The notes: generated by a model not told the origin, from the sequence alone. A DNA stretch of 64,000 nt from Adiantum capillus-veneris (GCA_014529385.2 CM043957.1:87706381-87770380), one strand, 5' to 3'. Positions 19,797 through 31,028 are shown, counted from the stretch's first letter. Numbers and translations are program-made.

Positions 19797-20500
19797 GGGG
19801 TCCGCACATATCGAATGGTCTCTTTTACTTTGCTTCTTGGACTCCTGTCAAAATCCATGGCACTTTAGGGAGTTTTATCGATCCATCGGGTGCTGTTTGC
19901 GGCCAATATTTCTCCATACGATCAACATTTCTAAGGTCAACCTTGGCTCCCAAAGTATCTTTCTTGCCGGTCAAATGGTCCCACAGCAAATTACCCACAT
20001 TCTTGAATACATGCATTGGATCGAGCAAGTGATTGATCATGAGTCTGGGCCAATATGGTAACTCGTACCATAGAGAGAGTCTCTTCATCCCTGGGGGCAA
20101 ACCGTCATCACACATCTCCTTCTGCTCTAACCATGCTTGTGCAGACATCCTCAGTGGCTCTCTTTCCAAAAAACCGTCGCGTAACTCATGATTCTCTGGA
20201 AGATACACTTGATGACCTTCGTAGTTTTGCTTCTTCAGTGAGGGTGCCCGACGTGCATTAAGTCTAGCTCCATATGTGACACATGCTCTGTATCCGCTTG
20301 TTTGAAGCCCTGCATGTATACACATGACAATAGATAAGCTTGAGAAAAACCAAGATTTATAGTGTTTGAGTTTGAGGTAAATCACCTGAGCATTCTGTTA
20401 GTCCGGGATAGTCATGCATGGTCCACATTAGAATGCCTCTGATCAAAGCATTCCGTCGACCTGTGTTGGCTCATATCTGTTAAGTATGGAGCCTGATTTA
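19797..20500 (-). pseudogene. TNP2 transposase fragment, left arm
   Basis: Main frame 19825-20385. It contains LYELPYWPRLMINHLLDPMH and FKNVGNLLWDHLTG, the conserved block of Transposase_21/TNP2. Upstream in minus direction, past an intron-like gap, lies LMWTMHDYPGLTECS. Mirror of 22770-23491. Confidence 0.8.
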
Positions 20501-20533
20501 CCCTTGTAATTTTCTGTGGTAAAAGCACACATT

Positions 20534-21162
20534 TGTAAGGCCCCCATTATGAGGAGAAGCCATCGTGCGTGAAGGAAAATCACTCACCGGAAACCAAAAT
20601 TTTCACGGACAAGAATCAGGGGCAACTTTAAAGGCCTCGCGGGCGGAAGCCCCCGAGACTTTTTTTTCGCCAGAATATTCTTTTTCGCCGGAATATTATG
20701 GCCGGACGGTGGCCGAAAAGTGGTCGGAAAACAACCGGTCAGTTGGCCGGTGGCCGGTAGTCAATGTCCAATGGCCGGTGGTCGAAAGTCAATGGCCGGT
20801 GGCCGGTGGTCGGAAGTCAATGGCCAGTGGCTGGTTGCCAAATTCAATGGCCGGTGGTCGAATTCAAAAGCGGACTTGTCTTCTCAAGGGCGGCCACACA
20901 TGGGCGGATTGGAGGGTCCGATTTGGACTTATTCGCACAAGGGCAGCTACACATGGCTGTCTCTCATAAGAGAGGGCAGCCCTTTTGGCCTATAAAAGGA
21001 GGCCATTTCTACACACATTTCATAGTGTGAAGTTGATGCAACAAGGTGAGTGTGAGGTGGTGAGAGTGAAGCAAGGCGGGAGCTCCATTAAGGGTATAAT
21101 CCCTTTGTAAACTACTTCTTGTTTTGAGGTACTAAAGCCATTGAGTGGCTGCTTTCCCGTGG
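20534..21162 (+). repeat. LTR copy, left arm, truncated at the centre
   Basis: Starts TGTAAGGCCCCC as the right copy does in mirror image. It contains a G/C-rich array of TGGCCGGTGG units (about 20700-20870) and the TATA box at 20991. The last roughly 140 bp present in the right copy are missing, replaced by the A/T-rich centre. Confidence 0.72.
20991..20998 (+). promoter_or_regulatory. TATA box of left LTR, pointing to the centre
   Basis: TATAAAAG in ggcctataaaaggaggcc, in LTR sense orientation. Transcription would run toward the centre and into the right arm. Confidence 0.6.
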
Positions 21163-21652
21163 CTGCTAACTTAAATGTAAATCCAATCTAATCTTAAATC
21201 TTGTTTTAAACTTAAATCTAACATAAATCTAAATCTAATCTAATCTTAAACTCAACATAAACCTTAATCTAATCCAATCTTAAATCATAAACCTACATGT
21301 AATCTAACTTATCTAATCTTAAATCTTGGTCTAATTTCAAATCTAAATCTAACATAATCTTAAACTCAACATAAACCTAAATGTAATCTAGCCTAATCTT
21401 AAATCTAATTTAAATCTTAACCCAACTTTAAGTCTAACCTAATTTTAAATTTAGCATAAATTTTAAATATAAATTAAATGTAATCTAACTTAATTTTAGA
21501 TCTTAATTTAACCTAATTTTAAATGTAACTTTAAATCTAACCTAACCCTAAATCTTAATATAACATTTTATTTCATATTTTCTCTACTTTTTTAATCTAC
21601 CTCTTTCTCTCTCTCTTTGTTTTCTCCCCTTACCTCTCTGTTTTCGTCTTCT

Positions 21653-21691
<39 letters not shown>

Positions 21692-21703
21692 TTCTCTTTG
21701 TTT

Positions 21704-21798
<95 letters not shown>

Positions 21799-22034
21799 AC
21801 GTTTTTTGACCTTTGAGTTTATGGCCCTCCAGTCCAAATCTATGCCTAGGTGGTGGTCCACCTGATCGTAACCAACACACACATGCAGGGGTTGTTAGGA
21901 AATAAGACGTAGCTAAATAGATAATTGAGTAGATTACTTACTGGAGAGAGACAGATTTATATACACGAGATTATAGAGTAGAGAGAGAGAGAGAGTACAC
22001 ACGATGTAGGTGGTTCACCCAATGTGGGCTACGT
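21163..22034. other. Centre of the inverted repeat
   Basis: Unpaired 872 bp. 21170-21560 is A/T-rich with degenerate AATCTAA/TAACCTAA-like repeats. 21600-21797 is a CT then CA microsatellite. 21893-22034 is the end of the right LTR. No gene. Confidence 0.85.
21656..21797. repeat. CT/CA compound microsatellite at the centre
   Basis: Long (CT)n then about 25 units of (CA)n. Confidence 0.97.
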
Positions 22035-22663
22035 CCACGGGAAAGCAGCCACTCAATGGCTTTAGTACTTCAAAACAAGAAGTAGTTTACAAAGGGATTA
22101 TACCCTTAATGGAGCTCCCGCCTTGCTTCACTCTCACCACCTCACACTCACCTTGTTGCATCAACTTCACACTATGAAATGTGTGTAGAAATGGCCTCCT
22201 TTTATAGGCCAAAAGGGCTGCCCTCTCTTATGAGAGACATCCATGTGTAGCCGCCCTTGTGCGAATAAGTCCAAATCGGACCCTCCAATCCGCCCATGTG
22301 TGGCCGCCCTTGAGAAGACAAGTCCGCTTTTGAATTCGACCACCGGCCATTGAATTCGGCAACCGGCCACTGGCCATTGACTTCCGACCACCGGCCACCG
22401 GCCGTTGACTTCCGACCACCGGCCATTGGACATTGACTACCGGCCACCGGCCAACCGACCGGTTGTTTTCTGACCACTTTCCAGCCACCGTCCGGCCATA
22501 ATATTCCGGCGAAAAAGAATATTCTGGCGAAAAAAAAGTCTCGGGGGCTTCCGCCCGCGAGGCCTTTAAAGTTGCCCCTGATTCTTGTCCGTGAAAATTT
22601 TGGTTTCCGGTGAGTGATTTTCCTTCACGCACGATGGCTTCTCCTCATAATGGGGGCCTTACA
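21893..22663 (-). repeat. LTR copy, right arm, apparently full length
   Basis: About 771 bp. On the minus strand it starts TGTAAGGCCCCC and ends TTTCCTAACA. A TATA box lies at 22199-22206 and a short CT run near 21981-21994. The flanking five bases differ (ggggt and aatgt), so no target duplication supports a solo LTR. It may be one LTR of an element whose body was lost at the centre. The family is not identified. Confidence 0.65.
22199..22206 (-). promoter_or_regulatory. TATA box of right LTR, pointing to the centre
   Basis: TATAAAAG on the minus strand, mirror of 20991-20998. Confidence 0.6.
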
Positions 22664-22769
22664 AATGTGCGCTTTTACCACAGAAAATTACAAGGGTAAA
22701 TCAGGCTCCATACTTAACAGATATGAGCCAACACAGGTCGACGGAATGCTTTGATCAGAGGCATTCTAA

Positions 22770-23491
22770 TGTGGACCATGCATGACTATCCCGGACTAAC
22801 AGAATGCTCAGGTGATTTACCTCAAACTCAAACACTATAAATCTTGGTTTTTCTCAAGCTTATCTATTGTCATGTGTATACATGCAGGGCTTCAAACAAG
22901 CGGATACAGAGCATGTGTCACATGTGGAGCTAGACTTAATGCACGTCGGGCACCCTCACTGAAGAAGCAAAACTACGAAGGTCATCAAGTGTATCTTCTA
23001 GAGAATCATGAGTTACGCGACGGTTTTTTGGAAAGAGAGCCACTGAGGATGTCTGCACAAGCATGGTTAGAGCAGAAGGAGATGTGTGATGACGGTTTGC
23101 CCCCAGGGATGAAGAGACTCTCTCTATGGTACGAGTTACCATATTGGCCCAGACTCATGATCAATCACTTGCTCGATCCAATGCATGTATTCAAGAATGT
23201 GGGTAATTTGCTGTGGGACCATTTGACCGGCAAGAAAGATACTTTGGGAGCCAAGGTTGACCTTAGAAATGTTGATCGTATGGAGAAATATTGGCCGCAA
23301 ACAGCACCCGATGGATCGATAAAACTCCCTAAAGTGCCATGGATTTTGACAGGAGTCCAAGAAGCAAAGTAAAAGAGACCATTCGATATGTGCGGACCCC
23401 CACTGGCGTAATGCACTCGCTCCGAACGTGTTTCACCAAAGAAGGGAAGCTTACCGGTTTGAAGTCACACAACTTGCATAAAATGTGTCAG
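22770..23491 (+). pseudogene. TNP2 (Transposase_21) transposase fragment, right arm
   Basis: A first exon piece ends LMWTMHDYPGLTECS at 22811. A 76-bp GT-AG intron follows (22812-22887). The next exon reads GLQTSGYRACVTCG and then FKNVGNLLWDHLTG with a DPMH motif, the conserved TNP2 core. A one-base shift near 23370 moves the frame into TIRYVRTPTGVMHSL and GLKSHNLHKMCQ, followed by a GTATGT donor-like site at 23492. It would cut the element termini. The N-terminal part is lost to the LTR insertion. Confidence 0.82.
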
Positions 23492-23543
23492 GTATGTTTG
23501 GAGTGGAATATATCATAGTGAAAATTGTGTAACAAATTCGTAT

Positions 23544-24155
23544 GTGGACTTTAATATCATTGCTAGACGTGTTTTTCAGTTTATTTTACCGGTGGCCATT
23601 GAGGGATGTTTGTCTCCTGACGTCCGTAACACAATCTACAAACTTACGAAGTTGGTGCAATGGATCTCACAAAAGGAGATCAATGTAGACTCCATACCAT
23701 TCGCCAAACTAAATGCTACGGAGGCTGTGTGCATATTTGAGAAACACTTTCCTACTACCATGCTAACCATTCAAGTGCATCTTCTTGTTCACATAGTTGA
23801 TGAGGTGGAAATAGCTGACACAGTACATTCCAGCTGGACATTCTTTTTAGAACATTTCATGAAAACGCTCAAGGGATATGTGCGTCAGAAGGCACGTCCG
23901 GAGGATAGCATGGCAGAAGGTTGGCTGGTATCAGAGTCCCTAGTTTACATTGGAGAGTGGCTGGACAGATTTCATAAAGCCCGAGACACGCTATGGCGAA
24001 CCATAGATGATGAGCGCATATCTGGGATTGTCATGTGCAATCTCGGTGTTGAAAAGAAGACGACGGAAGATCTAGAGGCTAAAATCAACCGATTTTGCAT
24101 GCTTCACAATCTAGTGATGCAAAAAAAAGAAGACGACGGAAGATCTAGAGGCTGA
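23544..24155 (+). CDS. DUF4218 part of CACTA transposase, right arm
   Basis: 203 residues, open. FNIIARRVFQFILPVAIEG, HLLVHIVDEVEIAD and VRQKARPEDSMAEGWLVSES follow the DUF4218 pattern, which in plants sits C-terminal to TNP2. The end is disturbed by a 73-bp tandem repeat (24056 and 24129) that shifts the frame. The apparent start is an exon internal Met. Confidence 0.8.
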   Translation: MDFNIIARRVFQFILPVAIEGCLSPDVRNTIYKLTKLVQWISQKEINVDSIPFAKLNATEAVCIFEKHFPTTMLTIQVHLLVHIVDEVEIADTVHSSWTFFLEHFMKTLKGYVRQKARPEDSMAEGWLVSESLVYIGEWLDRFHKARDTLWRTIDDERISGIVMCNLGVEKKTTEDLEAKINRFCMLHNLVMQKKEDDGRSRG

Positions 24156-24195
24156 AATCAACCGATTTTGCATGCTTCACAATCTAGTGATGGAA
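24056..24195. repeat. 73-bp tandem duplication in transposase exon
   Basis: gaagacgacggaagatctag begins at 24056 and again at 24129. The same duplication is in the left arm, so it predates the inversion-duplication. Its length is not a multiple of three. Confidence 0.88.
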
Positions 24196-24451
24196 AAGTG
24201 GATTTCATAATACGCGGATGCAAAGCAAGAGCGACAAAGGACACGAATCGAGTGGAGACGGGGAAGATGACCGTCGATGCATTATTTGACGGGTCTAGAG
24301 AGCCTACCAACATTCATGAGCTTAAGGTGGTTGCACAACCAATTGAAAAGCGCACAACAGTGCGGTGAAGAAGTGACTGAGGAGGAGTGGGAGTACTCTC
24401 GGGGTTGCGCAACCAAGGTAAGTTTGCAATGTACGATTAGCGACTTTCTAG

Positions 24452-24864
24452 ATGTTTGAACGGCCACTCATAATCTTTGTTGATTGTAGTATAAGTCATA
24501 CACAACAGCATGGTGTAAAGGTCGACATTTTAGGATGGAACGGATCGACAAAAAGCATTTTACACAAGATTGTGGAATCATGGCAAAATTTGAACAGTCT
24601 AGTCGACGACGGTCCTCTGATGCAGATCCTGTGGTGGCGAAACTCACTTACTTCGGCACGCTACAAGAGATTTTGAGGATCAATTATAGAGGATTTTTGT
24701 CAAAGTTGTTCGACGTGCAATGGTTCAAGATAAACATGGAGGATCGCAACGCTACTATGCGCAGAGGAGAGTCTGGTTTCCTTGAGGTGGATTCAACAAA
24801 AAAATGGACCAACCTAAGAGACACTTTCGTACTACCCGAGCATTGTGAACAAGTAATTCCGTAA
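24452..24864 (+). pseudogene. DUF4216-like CACTA segment, right arm
   Basis: Main frame 24535-24864 (109 residues) with LTYFGTLQEILRINYRGF, VQWFKINMED and WTNLRDTFVLPEHCEQV, the DUF4216 pattern. The region just upstream is in another phase (24452-24676). Confidence 0.72.
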
Positions 24865-25438
24865 ATATTTAACATCCAATTTTAGAAGTTATGTGCTTGG
24901 AAGCTCTCATGTAAGTTATGTGGCTCTGGCAGGTGATATTTCATCCTACAAAGTCTGCATAACACTGGTGGTACGTCATAGAGGTAGCCCTCGTAGTGCA
25001 CGGACGTATGAGGGCTACCATGTGCCAATCACAGCGGCATCAATGGAGGGGATCGGAGAAGATGCTCAATAGAAGCTGCTGAGGTGGTACCAGACGAGCA
25101 TCAAGCTGCTACTCTCTATGGGGTGCACGCAGAGGATCTACCAAATGAAACGGAGGACATGTGCCTAAATGGAGAGATCTATATAGACATAGGGAGTTAT
25201 GCTGAGCTATGTGAAGATGAGAGAGAGACCTCTTAAAGCCATAAACATTATATTTGAACAATTTTGCTCCGTTTTATAATATATATTGTATTCACGTGGC
25301 TTTTTGTCCATTCCTGTCTATATGCTATGCTTGAGAAATTTAAATTGTATTTAATCGTCATTGTTTCCACTCCAGGTATGCTCCTTCCCTCTCCTCCCTC
25401 GCATGTTCCCTTCCCCTCTTTCTCTCTCTCCCTCTCAA

Positions 25439-25439
<1 letters not shown>

Positions 25440-25487
<48 letters not shown>
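25440..25487. repeat. CA microsatellite, right arm
   Basis: (CA) of about 23 units; longer than the left mirror copy. Confidence 0.97.
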
Positions 25488-25488
<1 letters not shown>

Positions 25489-25914
25489 AGCTAGTTCCTA
25501 CGGTTTCAACAGCTGCATGTAACAAACACAACACACCATTAAGAACTTACGGATGTACAAACATATACAAATACTTCAATGCGAGAGTATTCTCCAGAGA
25601 GGGAGCTGGAAACTCCCAATGCGGTGTAGCAATAACATAATCCTTGGAGGCTGAGGCTGCAATCGCGAAGGAGGTGATCTGTCTCTGCTCATAGATGCTG
25701 CTCATCCCTCCACTAGATCTAGTTGATCGGGTGAAAGAGACGCTAAGAAGCGCTCTATGTCCGCCTTGCTGGGGCGAGCACTACTGCTGCCATGATCACT
25801 CATACTGATGGAGTCCAAGAACCTGCAACCTGAAATCGCAAAGAAGGAGGTGATCTGTCCATGTTTTCTTCTCCATTCAATATTAAGATTAAATGTTTGT
25901 GTGTTTAATGCAGG

Positions 25915-26510
25915 TATGGATGATGAGTTTCTTTCTTCTTTGTCACCCCAACAGAGGAGGTGGTACGAGGAGCGTCATTGCTTTGGAGCACCATGACGTC
26001 GTTCCACTCCTTCAGTGTCTCCCTCTGTTTCAGAGCATTCAGCGCGCTCCGAAGCTTTGGTGTCAACGAAACGATCTTCATACTCGTCTAGGCACTGACG
26101 CTCTAGTGGTGGCGGCGGCGGTTGCTGTGGGGATGTCTTCGCTGATTCCTTGACACAGCCTCGTGTTCGACAAGGCTCCTTACCTTTTCCTTCTTTGCCC
26201 GCCCCCACATTAGCCACAGCACCGCCATCTACGCCAGGTTTTGCACGGCTATCGACCGTTCCTGGCTTCACACCACTAGCTACTCCTACGGGAGTCACCC
26301 ACTTGACACTCCTCACTTCGGGGCCCAGACTCCACTGGAGACACCTGACGTCTGTACCCCCATTGAGACGCCGCTAAAGACCCCTTCCAAGACACCCAGG
26401 TTCATGCGTCACAGGCGAGAGGGCTTGCTGTACTCGATCGACATCAGCGGCGGTATCTCTTGGATGACAAAGGCAAGAAGGTGATCTCGTGCGCATGCGC
26501 GGTCTTTGCT
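25915..26510 (+). pseudogene. Possible exons of the second CACTA protein, right arm
   Basis: After an AG acceptor at about 25913 reads MDDEFLSSLSPQQRRWYEER. Further on lie Pro/Thr-rich frames and LAVLDRHQRRYLLDDKGKKV (about 26425-26485). Frames change several times. Assigned by position between the transposase and the Ptta-like part; no family motif is certain. Confidence 0.4.
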
Positions 26511-26529
26511 CTCAGGTGTTTTGACACTA

Positions 26530-26900
26530 CATACTAAACACCTGGAGTGAAGTGCCAAATGAATTAAAAGACAGAGTCATCAGCATGCTGCATGACGAGT
26601 TTCCCGTGTCAATTCGGGATGAGCCCTTCAATGAAGACCTGATGAAGGTTTGAATGCGCGAATACTGCAAGCACAAGCGTTCTGAAGTACAAAAAGCAAT
26701 AAAGCATGGGTGGAACAGACCAGATTGGCTGGCCAAAGAAGATTGGAAGAATGCGAAGCGAGCAGCGTGCGAGAATCCCGACAAGTGGAAGCAACAAAAG
26801 GAGGCAGTCAAAGCACAAGTAGAGGTAGGGAGCTCGCACCACTTGGCGAGCGGTAGGTGGGCATCATTTGAGGCCGACTTTGTAAGTGTTTTTACATTGC
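26530..26900 (+). pseudogene. Ptta/Transposase_24-like remnant, right arm
   Basis: WSEVPNELKDRVISMLHDEF, then YCKHKRSEVQKAIKHGWNRP, and a VGSSHHLASGRWASFEADF end. The general layout (WxxVPxxxKxxV, Lys/Arg-rich helix, small GS-rich tail) fits the plant En/Spm Ptta family. A stop interrupts it near 26653. Confidence 0.55.
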
Positions 26901-27514
26901 TCTTTAGGTTTGTAGTTATGTCTATTGGTACTTTTAAATTCTAACATAATGGATTCTTTGTATGTTTTGAAGAGTGGTCGATGACAGGACGTGGCCCCAC
27001 ACCGTACGAGCGCGAGTACATAGGCAGAAAGGGATTAAACGCCCTGATGGACATTCTGACTGTCGCGGCCGCATGGTTAGCATTTCACTATACTCTTTTA
27101 CATTTGTTGTATTTTAATGATAAGCTAAGAAAATAGATTGTTTTGTAATTATATGTTTATACTTACAAAAAGTCTTATTGTTTTTTCTGTAGAATCCGAC
27201 AGATACACCACTTGGATGCGATGAGACGTCTGATTAGACGACGTCAGTCTAGCCATAGCCAAATAGCATTAGTTTTCTTTTGTCATAGCATTCATCCAAT
27301 TACTTTTGTCAGTTTTGTATCTTTATTCTGCAAACAATTCTATGCATGATGGAGTTAATGGTTATATTGTCTTGTGGGTGACTACTTTGGGTCTATACCT
27401 TGCACTTTCTTTCAAAGATGAATCTGGGCTTATCTTGGATTCATTTAGGTTTACTCTATTCTGGAAACCTTCAATATGGTTAATGGGTTGCCACCCAAAT
27501 TTTTTTACTCTCGG

Positions 27515-27749
27515 GGTGTCGCTATAAGCGTCTCTATATAAGGCTCTACAACGTCGCTACAAGCGTCGCTACAGAAGGACTGCAACCGCCACTATAACAG
27601 TCGCTATATGCGTCGCTATATAGCGACGATTATAGTAACATTCCCGTAGCGACGCTGTTAGCAACGGTCTTAGCGACACCGGGGAGTATAAAAACCCAAT
27701 GTATTTCCGTCGCTAAAAGCGTCACAAGTGCACATAACCTCTTGTAGTG
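27515..27749. repeat. CACTA terminus and subterminal repeats, right
   Basis: Mirror of 15466-15700, with GTCGCTA repeats and the terminal CTTGTAGTG. Flanks of the terminus are nearly the same in both arms, as expected if the whole segment was duplicated. Confidence 0.88.
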
Positions 27750-28361
27750 TAATTCCGCTATTTTGAAAGTTCATAGGCTATTTCCATTACAATGGTTGTC
27801 ACTACCAAAGATGCTCACAAATCAATTGTGTCAAGAGAACCTCCGACTATCAGATCTCTATATGAGAGCTCTCTCTGAGAATCCATCAATGACTATGAAT
27901 TGGTAATACCACAGAGACCATACATCATGGACAAATGCATATGGCATTATAATTTTTTTTTTCTCAAAAACGCATGAGTCTACTGCTAACGGCAATCTGT
28001 AACCTATCTCCCACTACCAACAAATTGTCTCTTTGTGTTGCTCTCTACAATGCCAGAGAGCGTGTGAAAAATTATACTCGATGTCGTAGAAGTCGATGCT
28101 AATGCCAGATGTCACTCCTCTATGGAAGAGGCACCTCAGCTGTACACGTCGATGGATGAGGAGAAGTCGATGCCACAAGCTGGAAAAATGGGTTGTTGAT
28201 GCCAAGAAAATTGGTGTCGATGTCGACATCGACTTCTACCAACAGACAAAAGTGTCTCGCCTGATTAAAGATGTCAGAGTAGTCGAAGCCAAAAACCAGA
28301 GTGTGTGCGAGGATATTGATGTCGTGCACGTTGTTGTAGAAAACGTGATCAAAATTAGGTA
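27750..28361. other. Arm segment between CACTA end and LTR element, right
   Basis: Mirror of 14863-15465. An 88-codon open frame (28096-28362) is made mostly of GTCGATG-type repeats and has no recognised domain; the left arm carries differences in it. I do not call it a gene. Confidence 0.45.
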
Positions 28362-28366
28362 AAACA

Positions 28367-28695
28367 TGTAAGGTGTGAGCCTTTTCCTAGAGTCACTAGA
28401 GTGTGAGTCAAGGAGACAAGAGGTGGAATTATCCCACATGTATTGGTGCAAGATTGTAGAGCTACTCAAATCTCATTTCATGAATAAGCAAACCAATTCC
28501 ATTTTGCATTACATCTCCCTTGCTTATGGTGAGCTTGTGATGGCTTAGCAAATACTCAAGATCATGTTTATGAGTCCAAGTTAATTGATCTAGGAACCTA
28601 ATTCACTTGAGTGATAATCTAGCCAACAGACACTCACTTCTATGCATGATGTTTCTCTTTCATCCACCCTAGCTAGCATGATCCCATTCTCATCA
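28367..28695 (+). repeat. 5' LTR of right non-autonomous element
   Basis: 329 bp, TGTAAGGTG...ATCA ends. Confidence 0.88.
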
Positions 28696-28697
28696 AG

Positions 28698-28712
28698 TGG
28701 TATCAGAGTGCC
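28698..28712 (+). promoter_or_regulatory. Primer binding site of right non-autonomous element
   Basis: TGGTATCAGAGTGCC, initiator-Met-tRNA type, two bases after the LTR. Confidence 0.85.
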
Positions 28713-30026
28713 ATGATTTGGTAGCTAGGTTTGTTATGCATTTGTGTGTTAGTGATTAGCATCTCCATTACAGTGATTAGTATTTCTTAATCCTTCTAAT
28801 CGTTGCTTGATGACCAAGCATTGGGCACGTTCTTGAATCAAGTCCTTGGGCCACTACCCTTCTTGATAATCGACAATGATTAGTGCATTTATGTACATAT
28901 GTAATTGCATTATTTTATTTTCATTAAGTGATTGCATTCTTGCTCATCTTGCATCAATAAGCCACTCCTCACTTGAGAAAAATTGTATTGATTCATCGGT
29001 GTGTGTGTTCAAAGGCATTATCAAGAGATTTCCATCGATTGTCTCCTTGCTCAAATCCGGCTCCGTTAATGCACCTAATCATTTGGTCAATTTTTGATCC
29101 ATTAAGTGCATTCTCGGTGTGTGTAATCCCTGCAGTTTGAAACTAAGGAAGTGTGTATATGTGGATCCTTTGCTACATTGAGGTCAAGGTACCTTTTATG
29201 GTAAAGGAAGAACAAAAGTGTCCTCCCTCGGTCTCAAAGGGCGGCACCAAGGGATTTCAAAGGGGCATTTTTTTGTCTTTCTACACCAAAGCCAAAATTG
29301 GGTTATTGCATCAGCATCACCTCGCTTTGCCTTGGTAGTCACATCTCATCTACAGGAGGCTCATTGATTGATGTCCTCCCAAATCGGCTCGTCATCACGC
29401 GCTGATGTTGCTTACGACATTCAAGCCACTACATGCACCGACCAACTTCCTTTTCGCTAGCAACTTCTACTGTCCACATTGTTTTCCTCATCTCTTGGAG
29501 CTTTGCCCCTACTCCCCACGGATCCGAACATTTTTGACTGCATATGCTCGCCATCATCGTCATCACTGCAGTATGCACAGAGTAATTTGAAAATTTTAAA
29601 AGGCTTGTTTTTTTTGGTAATTCTCATCAAGTTGGATCTGTAGAGGGCATTTCCCGTGCACAAGTTGAGCCGATGGCGGACGTCGAGACCTCATAAAATG
29701 TAGCTTATGCTTTCTTAGAGGTCCGCTACTGCCCATTCCTATGCACACCTTGCTCGCTGTCCGGCTTACTAAGGCAGCCTTCCCACGGGGATCCCCAAGA
29801 AGCCATTCCCACGAGCAAGCCATTCAAAGCTTCACAAAGGCAACCATTCTCGTCAACATACAAAGGCGGGCTTCAAGCATTAAAGAGAAAGGTAGAAAAC
29901 CTTCATCAGCGGTTTCTTCGAGCATACAAAGCAAAGTTAAAGGAGTTCAAAGCATCTTCAAGGCCTTAAGTTTTTAAGGCAAAGCCAAGATCCGCAATTG
30001 TGAAGAGGGGCTTCAAAAAATCAAAG

Positions 30027-30030
<4 letters not shown>

Positions 30031-30088
<58 letters not shown>
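30031..30088. repeat. CT microsatellite, right arm
   Basis: Almost pure (CT)n, mirror of the GA run at 13141-13199. Confidence 0.97.
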
Positions 30089-30093
<5 letters not shown>

Positions 30094-30711
30094 AACTCCA
30101 AAAGCTTTGCAGCCAAGCACAATTTTTTGCAATGTGTGTCACCACATCCATCATTAAGGAGGATAATGTCATTGTGCTATTGTACGGAGACCAGACATTG
30201 GCCTTGGAGAGTCTCCAAGTGCAAAGGCCGCTCCAAGGCACCATGGGGAAATTCAAAGGTTCACTTCGAGGGAAGGGCAAATTGGCAACAACATCGTTAG
30301 CATCCGCATTAGTAGTTCTTTCACATCAGTATTTTTGCATTGCACTTGTTTTTTCAATAAAGCCTAATTGCACAACAAAAGGGGGGAAGAAGCACTTGTT
30401 CAAGGGGAGGATATGAAGACAAATACCATGAAGCAGTCGAAGACAAAGCATTGAAGAAGAAGAAGGTGCTCTTGGATTAGAGCGAAGCAGACATTTTTTA
30501 GGATTTTGCTCTTGGATTAAAGCATTGTTTTTGCTCTTGCATTGGAGTGTGGGTCCTGGATTGGAGTGTTGTCTTTCGTCATCAAGTTGTAGCCCAAAGT
30601 TCAAGGGGAGGATTCCTCTTGTATTGACATCTTTAGTGGATACCAGGTGTCATTCTTAGTGGATAAAGAACCTTCATTGTATTGTCCTAGTCCAAACCTC
30701 AAGGGGAGAAT

Positions 30712-31028
30712 TGTAAGGTGTGAGCTTTGTCCTAGAGTCACTAGAGTGCGAGTCAAGGAAAGAAGAGGTGGAATTATCCCACATGTATTGGTGCAAGGCT
30801 GTAGAGCCACTAAAAGCTCGTTTCATGAATAAGCAAACCAATTCCATTTTGCATTACATCTCCCTTGTTTATGGTGAGCTTGTGATGGCTTGGAAAATAC
30901 TCGATCGTGTTTATGAGTCCAAGTTAATTGATCTTGGAACCTAATTCGCTTGAGTAATAATCTAGCCAACACACACCCACTTGTGTGCACGATGTTTCTC
31001 TTTCATCCACCCTAGCCCATTCTCATCA
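30712..31028 (+). repeat. 3' LTR of right non-autonomous element
   Basis: About 317 bp, preceded by the purine tract CCTCAAGGGGAGAAT. Confidence 0.88.

Larger units (their letters stand above)
15466..20533 (-). mobile_element. CACTA (En/Spm) transposon, left arm, far end missing
   Basis: Begins with the terminus CACTACAAGAGG and a subterminal zone of GTCGCTA repeats, then, on the minus strand, remnants of Ptta-like, DUF4216, DUF4218 and TNP2 coding sequence. TNP2 is cut at 20533 by an LTR (20534-21162), and the second CACTA terminus is absent. It mirrors 22664-27749. A nonsense change near 19362 (TAG for TGG) is present only in this arm. Confidence 0.88.
12076..21162. repeat. Left arm of giant inverted repeat
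   Basis: The reverse complement of this 9087-bp segment matches 22035-31200 throughout, with scattered substitutions, small indels and microsatellite length changes. Matching landmarks include the outer edge ttattcaacccacag / ctgtgggttgaataa, the CACTA terminus, the transposase exons and the inner edge cattgagtggctgctttcccgtgg. The outer edge is set by the Ty3-1 insertion, so the original arm may have been longer. Confidence 0.97.
22664..27749 (+). mobile_element. CACTA (En/Spm) transposon, right arm, far end missing
   Basis: From TNP2 (cut by the LTR at 22663) through DUF4218, DUF4216 and a Ptta-like segment to the terminus gcacataacctcttgtagtg (ending 27749). Introns with GT...AG borders are visible, for example 22812-22887. 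Slightly better preserved than the left copy, but still with frameshifts. Confidence 0.88.
28367..31028 (+). mobile_element. Non-autonomous LTR retrotransposon (LARD-like), right arm
   Basis: Mirror of 12248-14857. 5' LTR 28367-28695, primer site TGGTATCAGAGTGCC at 28698-28712, 3' LTR 30712-31028, purine tract just before it (30697-30711), and target duplications aaaca at 28362-28366 and 31029-31033. The internal 2 kb is non-coding, with a CT microsatellite at 30031-30088. It has about 50 bp extra near 30480-30530 relative to the left copy. Confidence 0.9.

Noticed and set aside
20720-21030. Overlapping frames over the TGGCCGG array
   Set aside because: All three frames are open because of the repeat structure; the region is an LTR.
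21592-21882. Open frames of about 80-96 codons over the CT/CA microsatellite
   Set aside because: They consist of dinucleotide repeats, which are open in several frames; no protein signal.
28096-28362. 88-codon frame in the right arm as a real gene
   Set aside because: Made of GTCGATG-type repeats, no domain, and the mirror copy is not preserved as the same frame.
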